45,658 nt of DNA from an uncultured Clostridia bacterium (GTDB lineage: Bacteria; Bacillota; Clostridia; Christensenellales; UBA1242), in the NCBI GenBank assembly GCA_947626155.1, contig CANQRC010000004.1:1-45658 (forward strand), read 5' to 3'. The position numbers and the translations under genes were made by a program. The notes under the pieces were generated by a model, which was not told the origin of the DNA, did no database searches, and was given only the letters and a program-made list of their open reading frames with translations. Numbering within the stretch: position 1 is the first letter of the stretch; the number at the start of each line of letters is the position of its first letter. Positions 12,001 through 17,919 of this stretch are shown here, piece by piece.

Positions 12001-13937
12001 AAAGGCGTTATCTCCAAATTCAAATAATATTTAACTTCGCCCTCTTCATGTTTTGAGGCAAAACCATTTGTGTAAATTGTTCTAAAACTTAAAATGTTTG
12101 TTCCGCCCCTAAATTCAACCCTAACATCTTTAAAGTTTGCGTTTGCATACAAAACATTGTCAAAAGGCGTCATTCTTCTTTCATAGTCAACAAACAGTTC
12201 GTTCCCTTTTTCAGGGTTTATAAATTGGCTTTCAAGCCTAACTTCGCTTGCGCCATCAATTATGTTTACTTTGATTTCTCTAATAATTTCGTCAACACAC
12301 TCGCCAGTTTCGGCATTATAAATTATTCCCTTGCTAACTGCATGAACTTTAATAAATAAAGGTCCTTTGGCAACGGAATTTGCCGTTCTAACTCTAAAAT
12401 CACCGTTCCAATTTGTCAAAAGGTTGTTTTCCCCATAAACGCCTAAGCTTGTGCTGCCAATCACTGCGTCAAGGCCGTCATCAACCTCAAACCAAAGCCC
12501 GTCAACCTTTGGCAGGCTGCCATAACTTGAAACGACATCAATAGAAAAGTTTACATATCCGTTTGGATAAATTTGGTCGTCATATACATTATAAACTTCA
12601 AGCGCCACATCTTCATTTTCCAGCCCATTTACGCGAATGCTTTGAGGTGCAATCACAATTTTAACATTAAAATTCTGATTTCTGTTTACACTTTCGTCGC
12701 CAAAAATTTGTTTTGCAACTTCATAAAAAATGTTTAAGCCAACAGTAACTTCGTTTTGTTTTTGCGTGCTTTGTGAAATTTTCCAATAAGAAATAACATT
12801 TCCCTCTTCGTCAACTTTGTCCTCGGTGTCCGCAGGGTTTTCATAAAATCTATCAAAATCCACAAAATTTGTGTCCTGGAATTTTTGAATTCCAACAGGG
12901 GTATCAGCGTCAATTCCAGTCATCTGCACTTTTATAATAAAGTCTGTCATTTTAGGGTTATTTGGAACAATTAAAACATCAGCGTCTTTGTCATTGAGTG
13001 GCGTGAATGTTGTCTCTTCCAAAGTCTGATTGCTGTTCATATCAAAATAAGCGCCAAAAAAATTTACATTTAAACTTGGCAAAATGTTTACAGGAACAAC
13101 TTGAGAGATGATATTCTTTTCGCTTTGAAGAGATGGCTGATAAATTGCCAAAATTCTAAATTTGCTTTGACTTACAAACAGTTTGTAGTCCACATCCGTT
13201 GGACTAAGGCTCTTCTGCTGCTGCCCTCCCAAAGTAAACTCAAGCGTTTCGCCAACAAGTTCTGCCCTGTCAAATGCGATAAGGTTCACATGAACATCTC
13301 TGTTCACATTATTGGTCAAGGTTGCCGTTCCGCTTTCCAAATCTAAGTCTTTAACATTCTGCAAATTGTCAACATTTGCCGACTCAACATCTTTTTGAAT
13401 GAGAAAATATGAAACATCTTTTTCGGTTGTGTTGCTGTCAAAATTGAATATGCTTGAAGTTGGAACAAACGCTGTTCCGCCCTTGTTTTCATCTCCGCCG
13501 GAAACATATAACACATCTCCGCCATAACTCATTGTCTTTGAGAATTGCCTTACATCAACCCGAACAGAGCTTTCTTTCGAGCCGTCCAAAAGCTTGACAA
13601 CAAGCTCGGCAGACCCGCCGCTGACAGCAGTTACATTCACGCGAATTCTTGTTTGAGAGATATAAGAATATGTATAGTCAAAAATTTTGCCTTCGCCGCC
13701 GCGTTGCGCAACACTGATTGCGTTGCTTAAGCCGTTCTGATAGCCGTTTATGTCAAAAAGAACACTTGTGCTGCCCAGTTCCTCATCATCTACGGTGAGG
13801 TTGATGCCCTCGGGATGGTCATTTGTCAAATAGACCTTGCCATAGTCCACCCCGCAGCCGGCAAAAAACACCCCTGCAAACAACATTGCAAAGATGCCAA
13901 TCAGCGCTATTAAGGTGTTCCTAACAACTTTTGCCAT
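3057..13937 (-). CDS. Giant surface lipoprotein with GLUG-like repeat modules (3,626 aa)
   Basis: Very large predicted secreted lipoprotein. The first 28 residues form a lipoprotein signal: basic start, hydrophobic stretch, then lipobox FAGC with Cys28 as the lipidation site. No LPXTG motif or C-terminal membrane helix is present. The N-terminal third reads as beta-rich, Ig-like sequence. At least three regions resemble the GLUG-type beta-helix module of bacterial surface proteins, starting near residues 1155 (NPYLLRSAQDVLDIG), 2605 and 3075 (NPILIGSATDLEEY). Each begins with a leading segment and then short repeats such as VGGLAGRLYGGKVFNV and GGFAGTIDSGEVTGVYV. AGGAGAGGT precedes the ATG. 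The gene starts 17 nt after the VirB4-like ATPase gene, so the two are probably one operon. An adhesin or surface-layer role is inference. Confidence 0.9.
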   Translation of the reverse strand: MAKVVRNTLIALIGIFAMLFAGVFFAGCGVDYGKVYLTNDHPEGINLTVDDEELGSTSVLFDINGYQNGLSNAISVAQRGGEGKIFDYTYSYISQTRIRVNVTAVSGGSAELVVKLLDGSKESSVRVDVRQFSKTMSYGGDVLYVSGGDENKGGTAFVPTSSIFNFDSNTTEKDVSYFLIQKDVESANVDNLQNVKDLDLESGTATLTNNVNRDVHVNLIAFDRAELVGETLEFTLGGQQQKSLSPTDVDYKLFVSQSKFRILAIYQPSLQSEKNIISQVVPVNILPSLNVNFFGAYFDMNSNQTLEETTFTPLNDKDADVLIVPNNPKMTDFIIKVQMTGIDADTPVGIQKFQDTNFVDFDRFYENPADTEDKVDEEGNVISYWKISQSTQKQNEVTVGLNIFYEVAKQIFGDESVNRNQNFNVKIVIAPQSIRVNGLENEDVALEVYNVYDDQIYPNGYVNFSIDVVSSYGSLPKVDGLWFEVDDGLDAVIGSTSLGVYGENNLLTNWNGDFRVRTANSVAKGPLFIKVHAVSKGIIYNAETGECVDEIIREIKVNIIDGASEVRLESQFINPEKGNELFVDYERRMTPFDNVLYANANFKDVRVEFRGGTNILSFRTIYTNGFASKHEEGEVKYYLNLEITPLRLGDGVYDFFLDNGTSYRGLTFHCTRLLKEETTAFQFTSTGNSAVTKAEFSSSAEDLNYQDCINLEILNPSSKDEVVYGSTVSFTFKGNYDSVVYPSSNEIVSVTANRANWTFTLTTRINGACDLEFDLSGPAIANGFAEARKSLLFKIHVSSYSLVSEFYLKNGDAYALSNTVYYGGSISSYSVELTPNVFNENSTNFYRYTLDGESISRIYDNCSGGEDGIYTYEEGVNIAEQDSVIKLEYNETGYDKNYVYFNIANSMGPIAVSFRMRIVKNDEDSLAKTVVFTISRGLMFYLPERATYGFDGDEYEVDFKRGTEWSNEFKTGSFGSLIYNPDNFEFKYSLSYLETIGENPFVLSAFLKQPNLTKRYDATIVPQEYVEVKTISRVSGSADIDFSNENLVQTVGVLTNPTYATDNSIRIEFIPNATNEYSASMLTYTVDDSQRRNGIYTIALSVEEFFERYKDQITNINADLSGKLYIYPAEWGTSYTSLDSSQNPVCFNIQYRNGSRLNPYLLRSAQDVLDIGKNDIKLSSHYELRERISMAAVNNATPIGIVDGKVVGFSGTIVGTTSQASITDIIISDTNFKAVVGGKVYAGLFAKINQNPSQTDVVGSTEVTYELPSIENVSFSGRFNSLSLSGTAYVGLLAAINQGSLVNIATRIEKGSRASSINAGNSTVYFGTVAGLNFGQLTQNFEKYDEKTYFRLYDSEKDGRLQDDGLGGQYFTETVNNTSYTYFVSKDQFVVDEHSNTKYYVVNQKNEKVPFKKVSVNKEGSVVEYFLPLREAENFAGQTTKIMAYYDDYVNINTNGGNVYAGGVVGATNSGIKRIEDGELVLLGYSKYTSYTLLKVTGQTNGNVDVGGVAGVLTYVATGSLLPNEIAENNEAAVQTSFALDNLLVGGIIDSIDVTGTRTASGVGGVVGYADSLTSINRDIFVSNNTIRTFLRGFDDVGAVVGYENYHSSEGSSNVYYSSEKGQSVGGNTIEAVDIGGGIFESSMIIRQAKDGLTNDGAGLLDTIQDKIDALDEKLKDSPDDESLKNQRQGLLNEQIVVAGIVGNAYRNDRKYDAFTFETASYLARTLQEKNGGAELDQKSPDTDKFYGDILIVNKTVDKISYVSSFVFEHKEVELNIGKETPFKLSSSDGASGVDVFFMYYFSVQGVVGVEEAGYAQDEISRLNYITTNSDFHPLKPAGGTLDLDPDITISGSSSVLNVDVSANITVKNTGLAKLNVSSILNVIKTKTIYILAVNYFKKDINSSLFFADNNINGSVVDDNTSYVLRGDKKSKLYLRPSYLCETTRDVDGKEFSISQDGILNYQGKNYILNPNTDLTVDVDPKEGSFSRTQVDGQTVIFYKTKKPEVENAVDNYSLTPVLRVEVEGQVYVFELDGAKLSNLPLTYKESPERVFTGSTLHRITTNQNFEDYVEIVSTNDVEFVYYEIHKVVNGQTDPNSVQSRRVEQNSIDAWKNYVNNETNNDLFDFTFKETSGKQYSYVCAINQTSDKYKNRYLNPIYGEYILEFHSSKIDDNGTTVMCSTRVYVDEAELKFIGINNYSNINDVSTTAEVVVPSQRGLLEVTLDPIEAVFDTFTISNNAANYQQGATEISLSFAYETSDENGSVVYETVPNFGLYRDGSLTFTYEQMINFLNKQGDARYRGKVYISYIMPASSVSDKVPVGFDIAVVHGGENKETIRETRMYYTRLGSYARLRFASKNAIDNTYYVARGLEYSLILDSFGFEREQITMTSSNTKVANVVEENGAIRLQISPDVIIYQQGYPGLYVTITTSAFKIVDNVRITFDDSLKLCVMDFVMNYDYTEGVNEDVVRGMENGVITNTIGNPYTLELAITDFLEYDKNNQAVVENVNNFVSRMTSQVVWTVYESGLPDVNLGNQTQTYRSNFFLADGLTITPLRVYNHTANIYHFSVSGYYLMDGGTYIYSSTSIGTDRFYTEFSFDVNEQSTEESPLPIEKVDEFMNMGSNQWYILLNDITLRNTEQATAEQTSQFMPLTSQIAGFDGNGYEILMGGEYNMTDLTDIGIFATVRENCIIKNMTISLTKDVTINVNTPTYNIGLLTAANEGTIANAVIKSNGHTLSVVYRGTEAVSASYVSGIAAANSGFITNSRSDLNISANVNLSGIVGNNSGKIAGCYYKGGSLYNYTLGTTELTAGFVIENSGEIYSSYVSGQANADDVYYKGTQNTLHANNNIAGFVYENSGVINDCYTNINMEGNGSYVAGFTITNSGTIDRCISWSVLNNRNDSGYGFAGFNELDTEDVEGGKITNCYFLQDPDPDGNGDTSDGVNVNIGNLEDDPNAIILPLTLKQFELGEQVTTEGDAQVDPNDDFTSLFDAYSYQTTKGANAVWFYNDGNAGSRDFGTTVFNKNRLELVSPNIIAFSRRNLDSVESVVDPETGAENVVYNYVYDTTVCEALGAIHNPILIGSATDLEEYVVRQNNSVNINRAYYRLISDIRYDENSDNSALSSTKFLGYFEGNHMEIADIKLVSNNKQNYAGLFAEIGSSDISSVGVVMNMTLTPNEVNFPNATVVGGLAGRLYGGKVFNVDVLPESGITVQGANIVGGVIGLAVGNYEMAHINSTASAKARFLPNLAGNNFNQNSSLLDEYSYAGALVGVATGSGTIKFSKLEDEIRVTGGKVGLMFGLIDTGVTVKDMTIYIQEETRVTTYSQTAGLFVGQSRGNVSGVKVFGLAAVSNPFETTSYVPESVGGFAGTIDSGEVTGVYVSQNILASTTSTRPFETDISTGRGIKYIGGFAGKIVGSASISDVTVDSISIVGTEFVGGVVGGTILTGGVSFADIHVSASLKATGLTVAEAGVGGLVGVVGEGATVKLTATKIQDEKIVRNEFNIEASMEIRVYSLNLASYNLGAIIGLNQSKYSHNVDNSNSSITGKSSIKSVGANENWTESIQTALRGEQVVLEHTSSDEHKPIVHENVFSASECSYSAKVEFELNSETMQIYLTNYGSAVAFN

Positions 13938-13954
13938 ACCTCTCCTCTAAAATT

Positions 13955-16651
13955 TTAGTTAAACAGTTGTTTTACATATTCAAGAGCATTGATTTGCACG
14001 GTTGTTCTTGAAGTTGGCCCCGTGATTAAGAAGCCTTGACCGACGCCGGCAGTGACAATTGAGTTTTGTTCTTCCTCATTTATTCCGCCGGACTTTTCAT
14101 AAAGTTGAACGAGGTCATTGATATCACTTGGAGAAAGCGAGAAAATAAGTGAATATTGGCAGGCGTTAATAACCGCAGTTGACTGCCTCTTAATTTCATC
14201 CGAGCCCACAAAGTCGGAAATGTTTTGAGTGATGACAATCTGCATTCCGCCATATTTTCTGATACGTTTTGCCATTTGCGCCATGAAGTCCAACGCAATT
14301 GGGTATTTTGGATTGATGAAGATATGCGCCTCATCAACCGCAATGATAATTTTTCTGTTTTTGCGATATTTTCTGTTGAAATCCTTGTTGTTGATGATTT
14401 CATTGTTCAAATATCTAAACACAAGAAGCATTTGTGCGTTTGTAACTTGGGCGTTGTTTCCCGCAACCAAAGATTGGAAGTTGAATGTAACAAAGTTTTC
14501 GTTTGTTTCGATTGATGTCGGTCCGTTCCAAAGAGAACTGTTTCTTCCGCCCGTTGCAAATTTCTTAATGTAAGTTTCAACGGTCATAAGGTTTCTAAGC
14601 GTAAATTCGTCTCTTGCGGTTTTAATTCTTTCCAAAATAAGGTTGTAAAGGTCGTCAAAGGTTGGATAATCCTCAGGCTTAAGTTTTGCAAGTTTTGTTC
14701 TATAATCAATGTTATGTTTTTTATACATATCAATAATAAGCGAGTTCAAAACTTCAAACGCGTCAGAATTTATTCCCTCCAAAATAACTCTAAAAAATTG
14801 CTCCAAGAATTGTAAGTGCTGAGAGAAACTGTCGTCTGCAACCTCTTCTTTTGGTGCTTTTTCAATCAGTCTGCCATAGTCGTCATACTCTTCCTCTTCT
14901 TCCTCTTCGTCTTCACTTGCTTCCAAAGAGGAAATAACGTGGAAAGGATTGATAATTCCGTGAGTTGAAGAGCCAACATCAATAAACTTTCCACCCAAAT
15001 TGTTTGTCAAATCTTGATATTCGTTTTCCGGGTCAAGAATGAATATTTTGCAGTTGTCGGCGGCAAAATTCGTAAGAAGTGTCTTTGTGGCGTAACTCTT
15101 TCCCGAGCCAGATTTTCCAATGACCATCATGTTAGAGTTAACTCTTTCGCGGTCACGCTTAAAGAAGTCCACAAAAACGGGATATTCGTTGTCGCCAATA
15201 TAAATTCCATTAGGGTCTTGAAGTGCGTTTGAAATAAATGGGAATGTTGCGGCAAGCGTGGAAGTTGGAATTCCTCTCAAACTGTTTTTTACGCTGTCTC
15301 TTTTTGAGATGTTTGAAGAGATAAAGCCGTCAATTTGCCTTGAAAACAACTCGGAATATTTAAAGCCTTGTTGTTTAAGCATTGCGCGAACATCTTTCTT
15401 CGCGGCGTCCTCCGCCACAAGATAAGTGTTGACATTGTAAAGTTGTTGGTTGTTGTTTTTAAGGTTTGCCAAAAGTTCTCTCAAAGTGTCAACGTGGGTT
15501 TGCAACTCAATCTGTGTGGAACTTCTGCCCGCCTTATAAAGTTTTGTCTCCATTTCCATGATGGCCTTATCAATTTGCTTTTCAGATTCAAGTTTTGGAA
15601 TTGGATTAAACTTCATGTGAACTCTTGTTCTGTCCAAAAGGAAGAATTGTGCGCCCCAAGCGTTTCCAACTTGCAAAGGATAGTCAACAAGGTTAAAGCA
15701 GCGGTAGCAAGTGTCGTCAACAAAGAAACGACCAATATTAAATCTTATCTTGTTTGGCAAAGCCCAATTTAGGTGTTCCGTGATAGGCAAAACGTCCAAA
15801 TCTCTTTCATCAAAATCCTTCCCAAGGGTGGATTTCAAAAAGACCATAAGGTCATTGCCCGTCACAAGGTTTGCGTTGATAGGGTTCAACGAAGACGCCA
15901 TGGCGGAAATCATGCCCTTTGTTGTCGTTTCAAGAATTTCCCTATCCTTGTCATACACAACAATATAAAAGTGGTCTTTAAACACCTTTGACTGCCTGTT
16001 CATCATCTCATAAAGCGAAACCCTTTCCTCAAAAATAGGTGAGCGCGCGTCAATTTCCTCTTGGGTAATTTGGCCGTCATATTGCATATCATACAAAACA
16101 TCAAACTTGGCGTTTTCATTGTGAATGTAGTTGTCCAAAATCATAGGCTTTGAAATTTTGATAATTGAACAAGTTTGGTCCATGTTCAAACGCCTGAGTG
16201 CATTTGCAAAACTTTCAATAACGTTGTCTTGATAATATTCCGTCAAAAGCGTGAAGAACATTGGCTGAATTTCAATGACCTGAGCATAATAAATCCCAAA
16301 ATTTATAAACCTGTCTTGGTAAACGCCCTCAAAAGGAATCATTTGTCTGATGGAAGACTTCCCGTTTTCGTCGTCGTCATCTTTACCCTTGACAAACTTT
16401 TTCTTTTGGGCGGAATATCTCAAAAGAAAAACGAGAGTGTTGTAAAATCTTACATCATCTGCAAGCTTAAAAAACATTGAAACGGCAATTATGCACCAAG
16501 CAATGCCAATCCAAATATGTAATTCAAAATTTGCCAAAAACAAAAGAATGGCAATCGCCGCAAAAATGAACCCCAAAATCAGGTCCAACCCGGTGACGCC
16601 TCTTACAAACTCGGCTTTTACTTTGGTTCTTCGTGGAATAACTCTTACCAT
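13955..16651 (-). CDS. VirB4/TraC-type ATPase with N-terminal PrgI-like membrane hairpin
   Basis: ATPase of the VirB4 family, which powers type IV secretion and conjugation at the inner face of the membrane. Residues 20-65 hold two hydrophobic helices in a short PrgI-like segment, so this looks like a PrgI-VirB4 fusion; in Gram-positive conjugative elements these are usually separate neighbouring genes. Walker A GKSGSGKS is at about 512-519 and Walker B IIIAVDEAH ends near 776. An acidic run (EDEEEEEEEYDD) lies between them. AGAGG precedes the ATG by 5 nt. The giant lipoprotein gene follows after 17 nt. No relaxase, coupling protein, VirB6-like protein or lytic hydrolase is visible nearby. 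Family is confident; the substrate is unknown. Confidence 0.88.
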   Translation of the reverse strand: MVRVIPRRTKVKAEFVRGVTGLDLILGFIFAAIAILLFLANFELHIWIGIAWCIIAVSMFFKLADDVRFYNTLVFLLRYSAQKKKFVKGKDDDDENGKSSIRQMIPFEGVYQDRFINFGIYYAQVIEIQPMFFTLLTEYYQDNVIESFANALRRLNMDQTCSIIKISKPMILDNYIHNENAKFDVLYDMQYDGQITQEEIDARSPIFEERVSLYEMMNRQSKVFKDHFYIVVYDKDREILETTTKGMISAMASSLNPINANLVTGNDLMVFLKSTLGKDFDERDLDVLPITEHLNWALPNKIRFNIGRFFVDDTCYRCFNLVDYPLQVGNAWGAQFFLLDRTRVHMKFNPIPKLESEKQIDKAIMEMETKLYKAGRSSTQIELQTHVDTLRELLANLKNNNQQLYNVNTYLVAEDAAKKDVRAMLKQQGFKYSELFSRQIDGFISSNISKRDSVKNSLRGIPTSTLAATFPFISNALQDPNGIYIGDNEYPVFVDFFKRDRERVNSNMMVIGKSGSGKSYATKTLLTNFAADNCKIFILDPENEYQDLTNNLGGKFIDVGSSTHGIINPFHVISSLEASEDEEEEEEEYDDYGRLIEKAPKEEVADDSFSQHLQFLEQFFRVILEGINSDAFEVLNSLIIDMYKKHNIDYRTKLAKLKPEDYPTFDDLYNLILERIKTARDEFTLRNLMTVETYIKKFATGGRNSSLWNGPTSIETNENFVTFNFQSLVAGNNAQVTNAQMLLVFRYLNNEIINNKDFNRKYRKNRKIIIAVDEAHIFINPKYPIALDFMAQMAKRIRKYGGMQIVITQNISDFVGSDEIKRQSTAVINACQYSLIFSLSPSDINDLVQLYEKSGGINEEEQNSIVTAGVGQGFLITGPTSRTTVQINALEYVKQLFN

Positions 16652-16660
16652 AACAACCTC

Positions 16661-16680
16661 TTGTAGTTATGATACTACAA
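16661..16680. repeat. Palindrome over the likely -10 of the VirB4/lipoprotein operon
   Basis: TTGTAGTTATGATACTACAA is a perfect 7-6-7 inverted repeat ending 9 nt before the VirB4-like start codon and touching its ribosome binding site. It also covers the best -10 candidate. It could be a repressor operator or an mRNA hairpin. Confidence 0.6.
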
Positions 16681-16698
16681 ACCAAAGCAAAAATACAA
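16669..16698 (-). promoter_or_regulatory. Candidate promoter of the VirB4/lipoprotein operon
   Basis: TTGTAT (16693-16698) and TATCAT (16669-16674) with an 18-nt spacer on the minus strand. The match is moderate. The start would be near 16662, leaving a leader of only about 11 nt. The -10 lies inside the palindrome 16661-16680. Confidence 0.45.
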
Positions 16699-16770
16699 AT
16701 AAAATGCGCAAAAAACAAAAATAAATATTTATTATTATATATTTTCAACATTTTCCCTCGGGGTTTAAAA

Positions 16771-16778
16771 TTCGACAA
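16771..16778 (-). promoter_or_regulatory. Spo0A box (0A box) candidate
   Basis: TTGTCGAA on the minus strand matches the 0A-box core TGNCGAA. It lies in the intergenic region about 120 nt upstream of the VirB4-like ATPase start, inside an AT-rich stretch. A single 8-mer can occur by chance, so this is suggestive only. The same 8-mer occurs upstream of spo0A itself. Confidence 0.4.
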
Positions 16779-16850
16779 CAAACAGCAATAAATTATTTTT
16801 TAGGAATTTATTTTTTTAAAAATTCAAAAAATTGATAAAAAAATCAAAAA

Positions 16851-16892
16851 AATAGCAAAAAAATTGAATAAAAACCTAATTTTTTGCTATTT
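16851..16892 (-). terminator. AT-rich terminator after the PRC-barrel gene
   Basis: Arms AATAGCAAAAAAATT (16851-16865) and AATTTTTTGCTATT (16879-16892) pair around a 13-nt loop and are flanked by T runs on either strand. On the minus strand it follows the stop at 16903 by about 10 nt. Confidence 0.7.
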
Positions 16893-16902
16893 TTCACAAT
16901 TT

Positions 16903-17565
16903 TTATCTTTTTATGGCAAAGAAAAGTTGATTTAATTTGTTGTGTCTTTTTGCCTTCTCAAACACCGCTTTTGTGATGACTTCATTCTTCAAAACAATCT
17001 TTTCATTGTTGTAGCCCAAGATGTCCTGTCCGCATATTTTGCCAATGTAAAAGTTGGCTGAAAGGTTTATCTTTTCCGGCCCAGAAACCTTTGGAAAATC
17101 TTGAATGGAAACAACCTCTTCTATGTTCGTTCTAGGAAAAGTCCTTGAAAGTTGGGCGCGCTTTTTCTTAGTTTGAATAAAAACAACATCTTCCCCAACC
17201 TCGCTTACAAACTTTGGCAAAATTTCGCACTTGTCAGTTACAATTTTTGTTATTTTCTGTTTTTGAAACTCCAAATTTTTAATGCAGCCCAAATCCTGGA
17301 AGTTCTCATCCAACACTTGTTTGCCAAGCAGCCCCCTCGTTCTTTGGGCGGTAAATTGCATTGCCCCAACCTCGCCAATCACCACATATTCATCAGTGGC
17401 CATAAGCACATCCTCGCTTTTGACAAAAAACTCACTTTCCGTCTCATCGTCAACCACATAATATCCAACTTTCTTCATGGAAGAAAAATCCAAGGCCACA
17501 TCCAGCACAAAGCCCACTCTTTTGCCCGCACTTTTGTCCAAGACAATCTTTGAAATGTTTTCCAT
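16903..17565 (-). CDS. PRC-barrel domain protein
   Basis: Predicted 220-residue soluble protein with two PRC-barrel-like segments. The first (GKRVGFVLDVALDFSSMKKV) carries the usual barrel opening, followed by a region like the one around VIGEVGAMQF and GLLGKQVLDENFQDLG. The C terminus has a third, weaker copy (YIGKICGQDILGYNNEKIVL). In Bacillota, PRC-barrel proteins include YlmC/YmxH-type sporulation proteins, but this one is longer and I cannot name it. The start at 17565 is preceded by GGAGGG; longer upstream versions lack such a site and would overlap the divergent gene. Transcribed divergently from the DUF1858 gene. Confidence 0.7.
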   Translation of the reverse strand: MENISKIVLDKSAGKRVGFVLDVALDFSSMKKVGYYVVDDETESEFFVKSEDVLMATDEYVVIGEVGAMQFTAQRTRGLLGKQVLDENFQDLGCIKNLEFQKQKITKIVTDKCEILPKFVSEVGEDVVFIQTKKKRAQLSRTFPRTNIEEVVSIQDFPKVSGPEKINLSANFYIGKICGQDILGYNNEKIVLKNEVITKAVFEKAKRHNKLNQLFFAIKR

Positions 17566-17629
17566 CAGCCCTCCGCCTATTATTGTGATATGTTGCCTGT
17601 CCAAAAAATATGACAAACCGTCGCGGGAG

Positions 17630-17658
17630 TTGACAAACTTAAAAGAAAGTGCTAAAAT
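17630..17658 (+). promoter_or_regulatory. Promoter of the DUF1858 gene
   Basis: TTGACA (17630-17635), 17-nt spacer, TAAAAT (17653-17658): near-consensus SigA promoter. The predicted start near 17665 coincides with the GAGGTG ribosome binding site, leaving a leader of about 10 nt. Confidence 0.85.
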
Positions 17659-17674
17659 CTTAGCGAGGTGAAAA

Positions 17675-17887
17675 ATGAAAAAATCAAAAATAGTTAAAAA
17701 ACCATACACAAAAGATATGACAATTGGCGAAGTTTTAAAAAGCAACCCAAATTTGGAAGAGGTGTTTTTGGGCTTTGGAATGCATTGCGTAGCCTGCCCA
17801 GTCAGCCAAATGGAAACAGTTGAAGAGGCCAGCGCAGTTCATGGGGTTGATGTTGAATTTCTTCTAAAAAAACTAAACGAAGCATAA
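17675..17887 (+). CDS. DUF1858 (ScdA-N-like) small protein
   Basis: 70-residue protein of the DUF1858 type, a small helical domain often found near hybrid-cluster proteins or at the N terminus of iron-sulfur repair proteins such as ScdA. Typical features are MTIGEVLKSNP at the start and the FGMHCVACPVSQMETVEEA motif with two cysteines, which could bind a metal or take part in redox chemistry. GAGGTG lies 5 nt before the ATG. It is monocistronic: strong promoter in front, intrinsic terminator right behind. Confidence 0.85.
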   Translation: MKKSKIVKKPYTKDMTIGEVLKSNPNLEEVFLGFGMHCVACPVSQMETVEEASAVHGVDVEFLLKKLNEA

Positions 17888-17892
17888 AAACA

Positions 17893-17919
17893 AAACTGCA
17901 AAAGTTGCAGTTTTTTTAT
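17893..17919 (+). terminator. Terminator of the DUF1858 gene
   Basis: 9-bp stem (17893-17901 with 17905-17913) with a 3-nt loop, followed by a T run. It starts 5 nt after the stop codon and overlaps the 3' end of the convergent hflX gene, so it may serve both. Confidence 0.85.

Noticed and set aside
13955..16651. Integrative conjugative element
   Set aside because: Only the VirB4-type gene is present; no integrase, relaxase, coupling protein or attachment repeats were seen around it.
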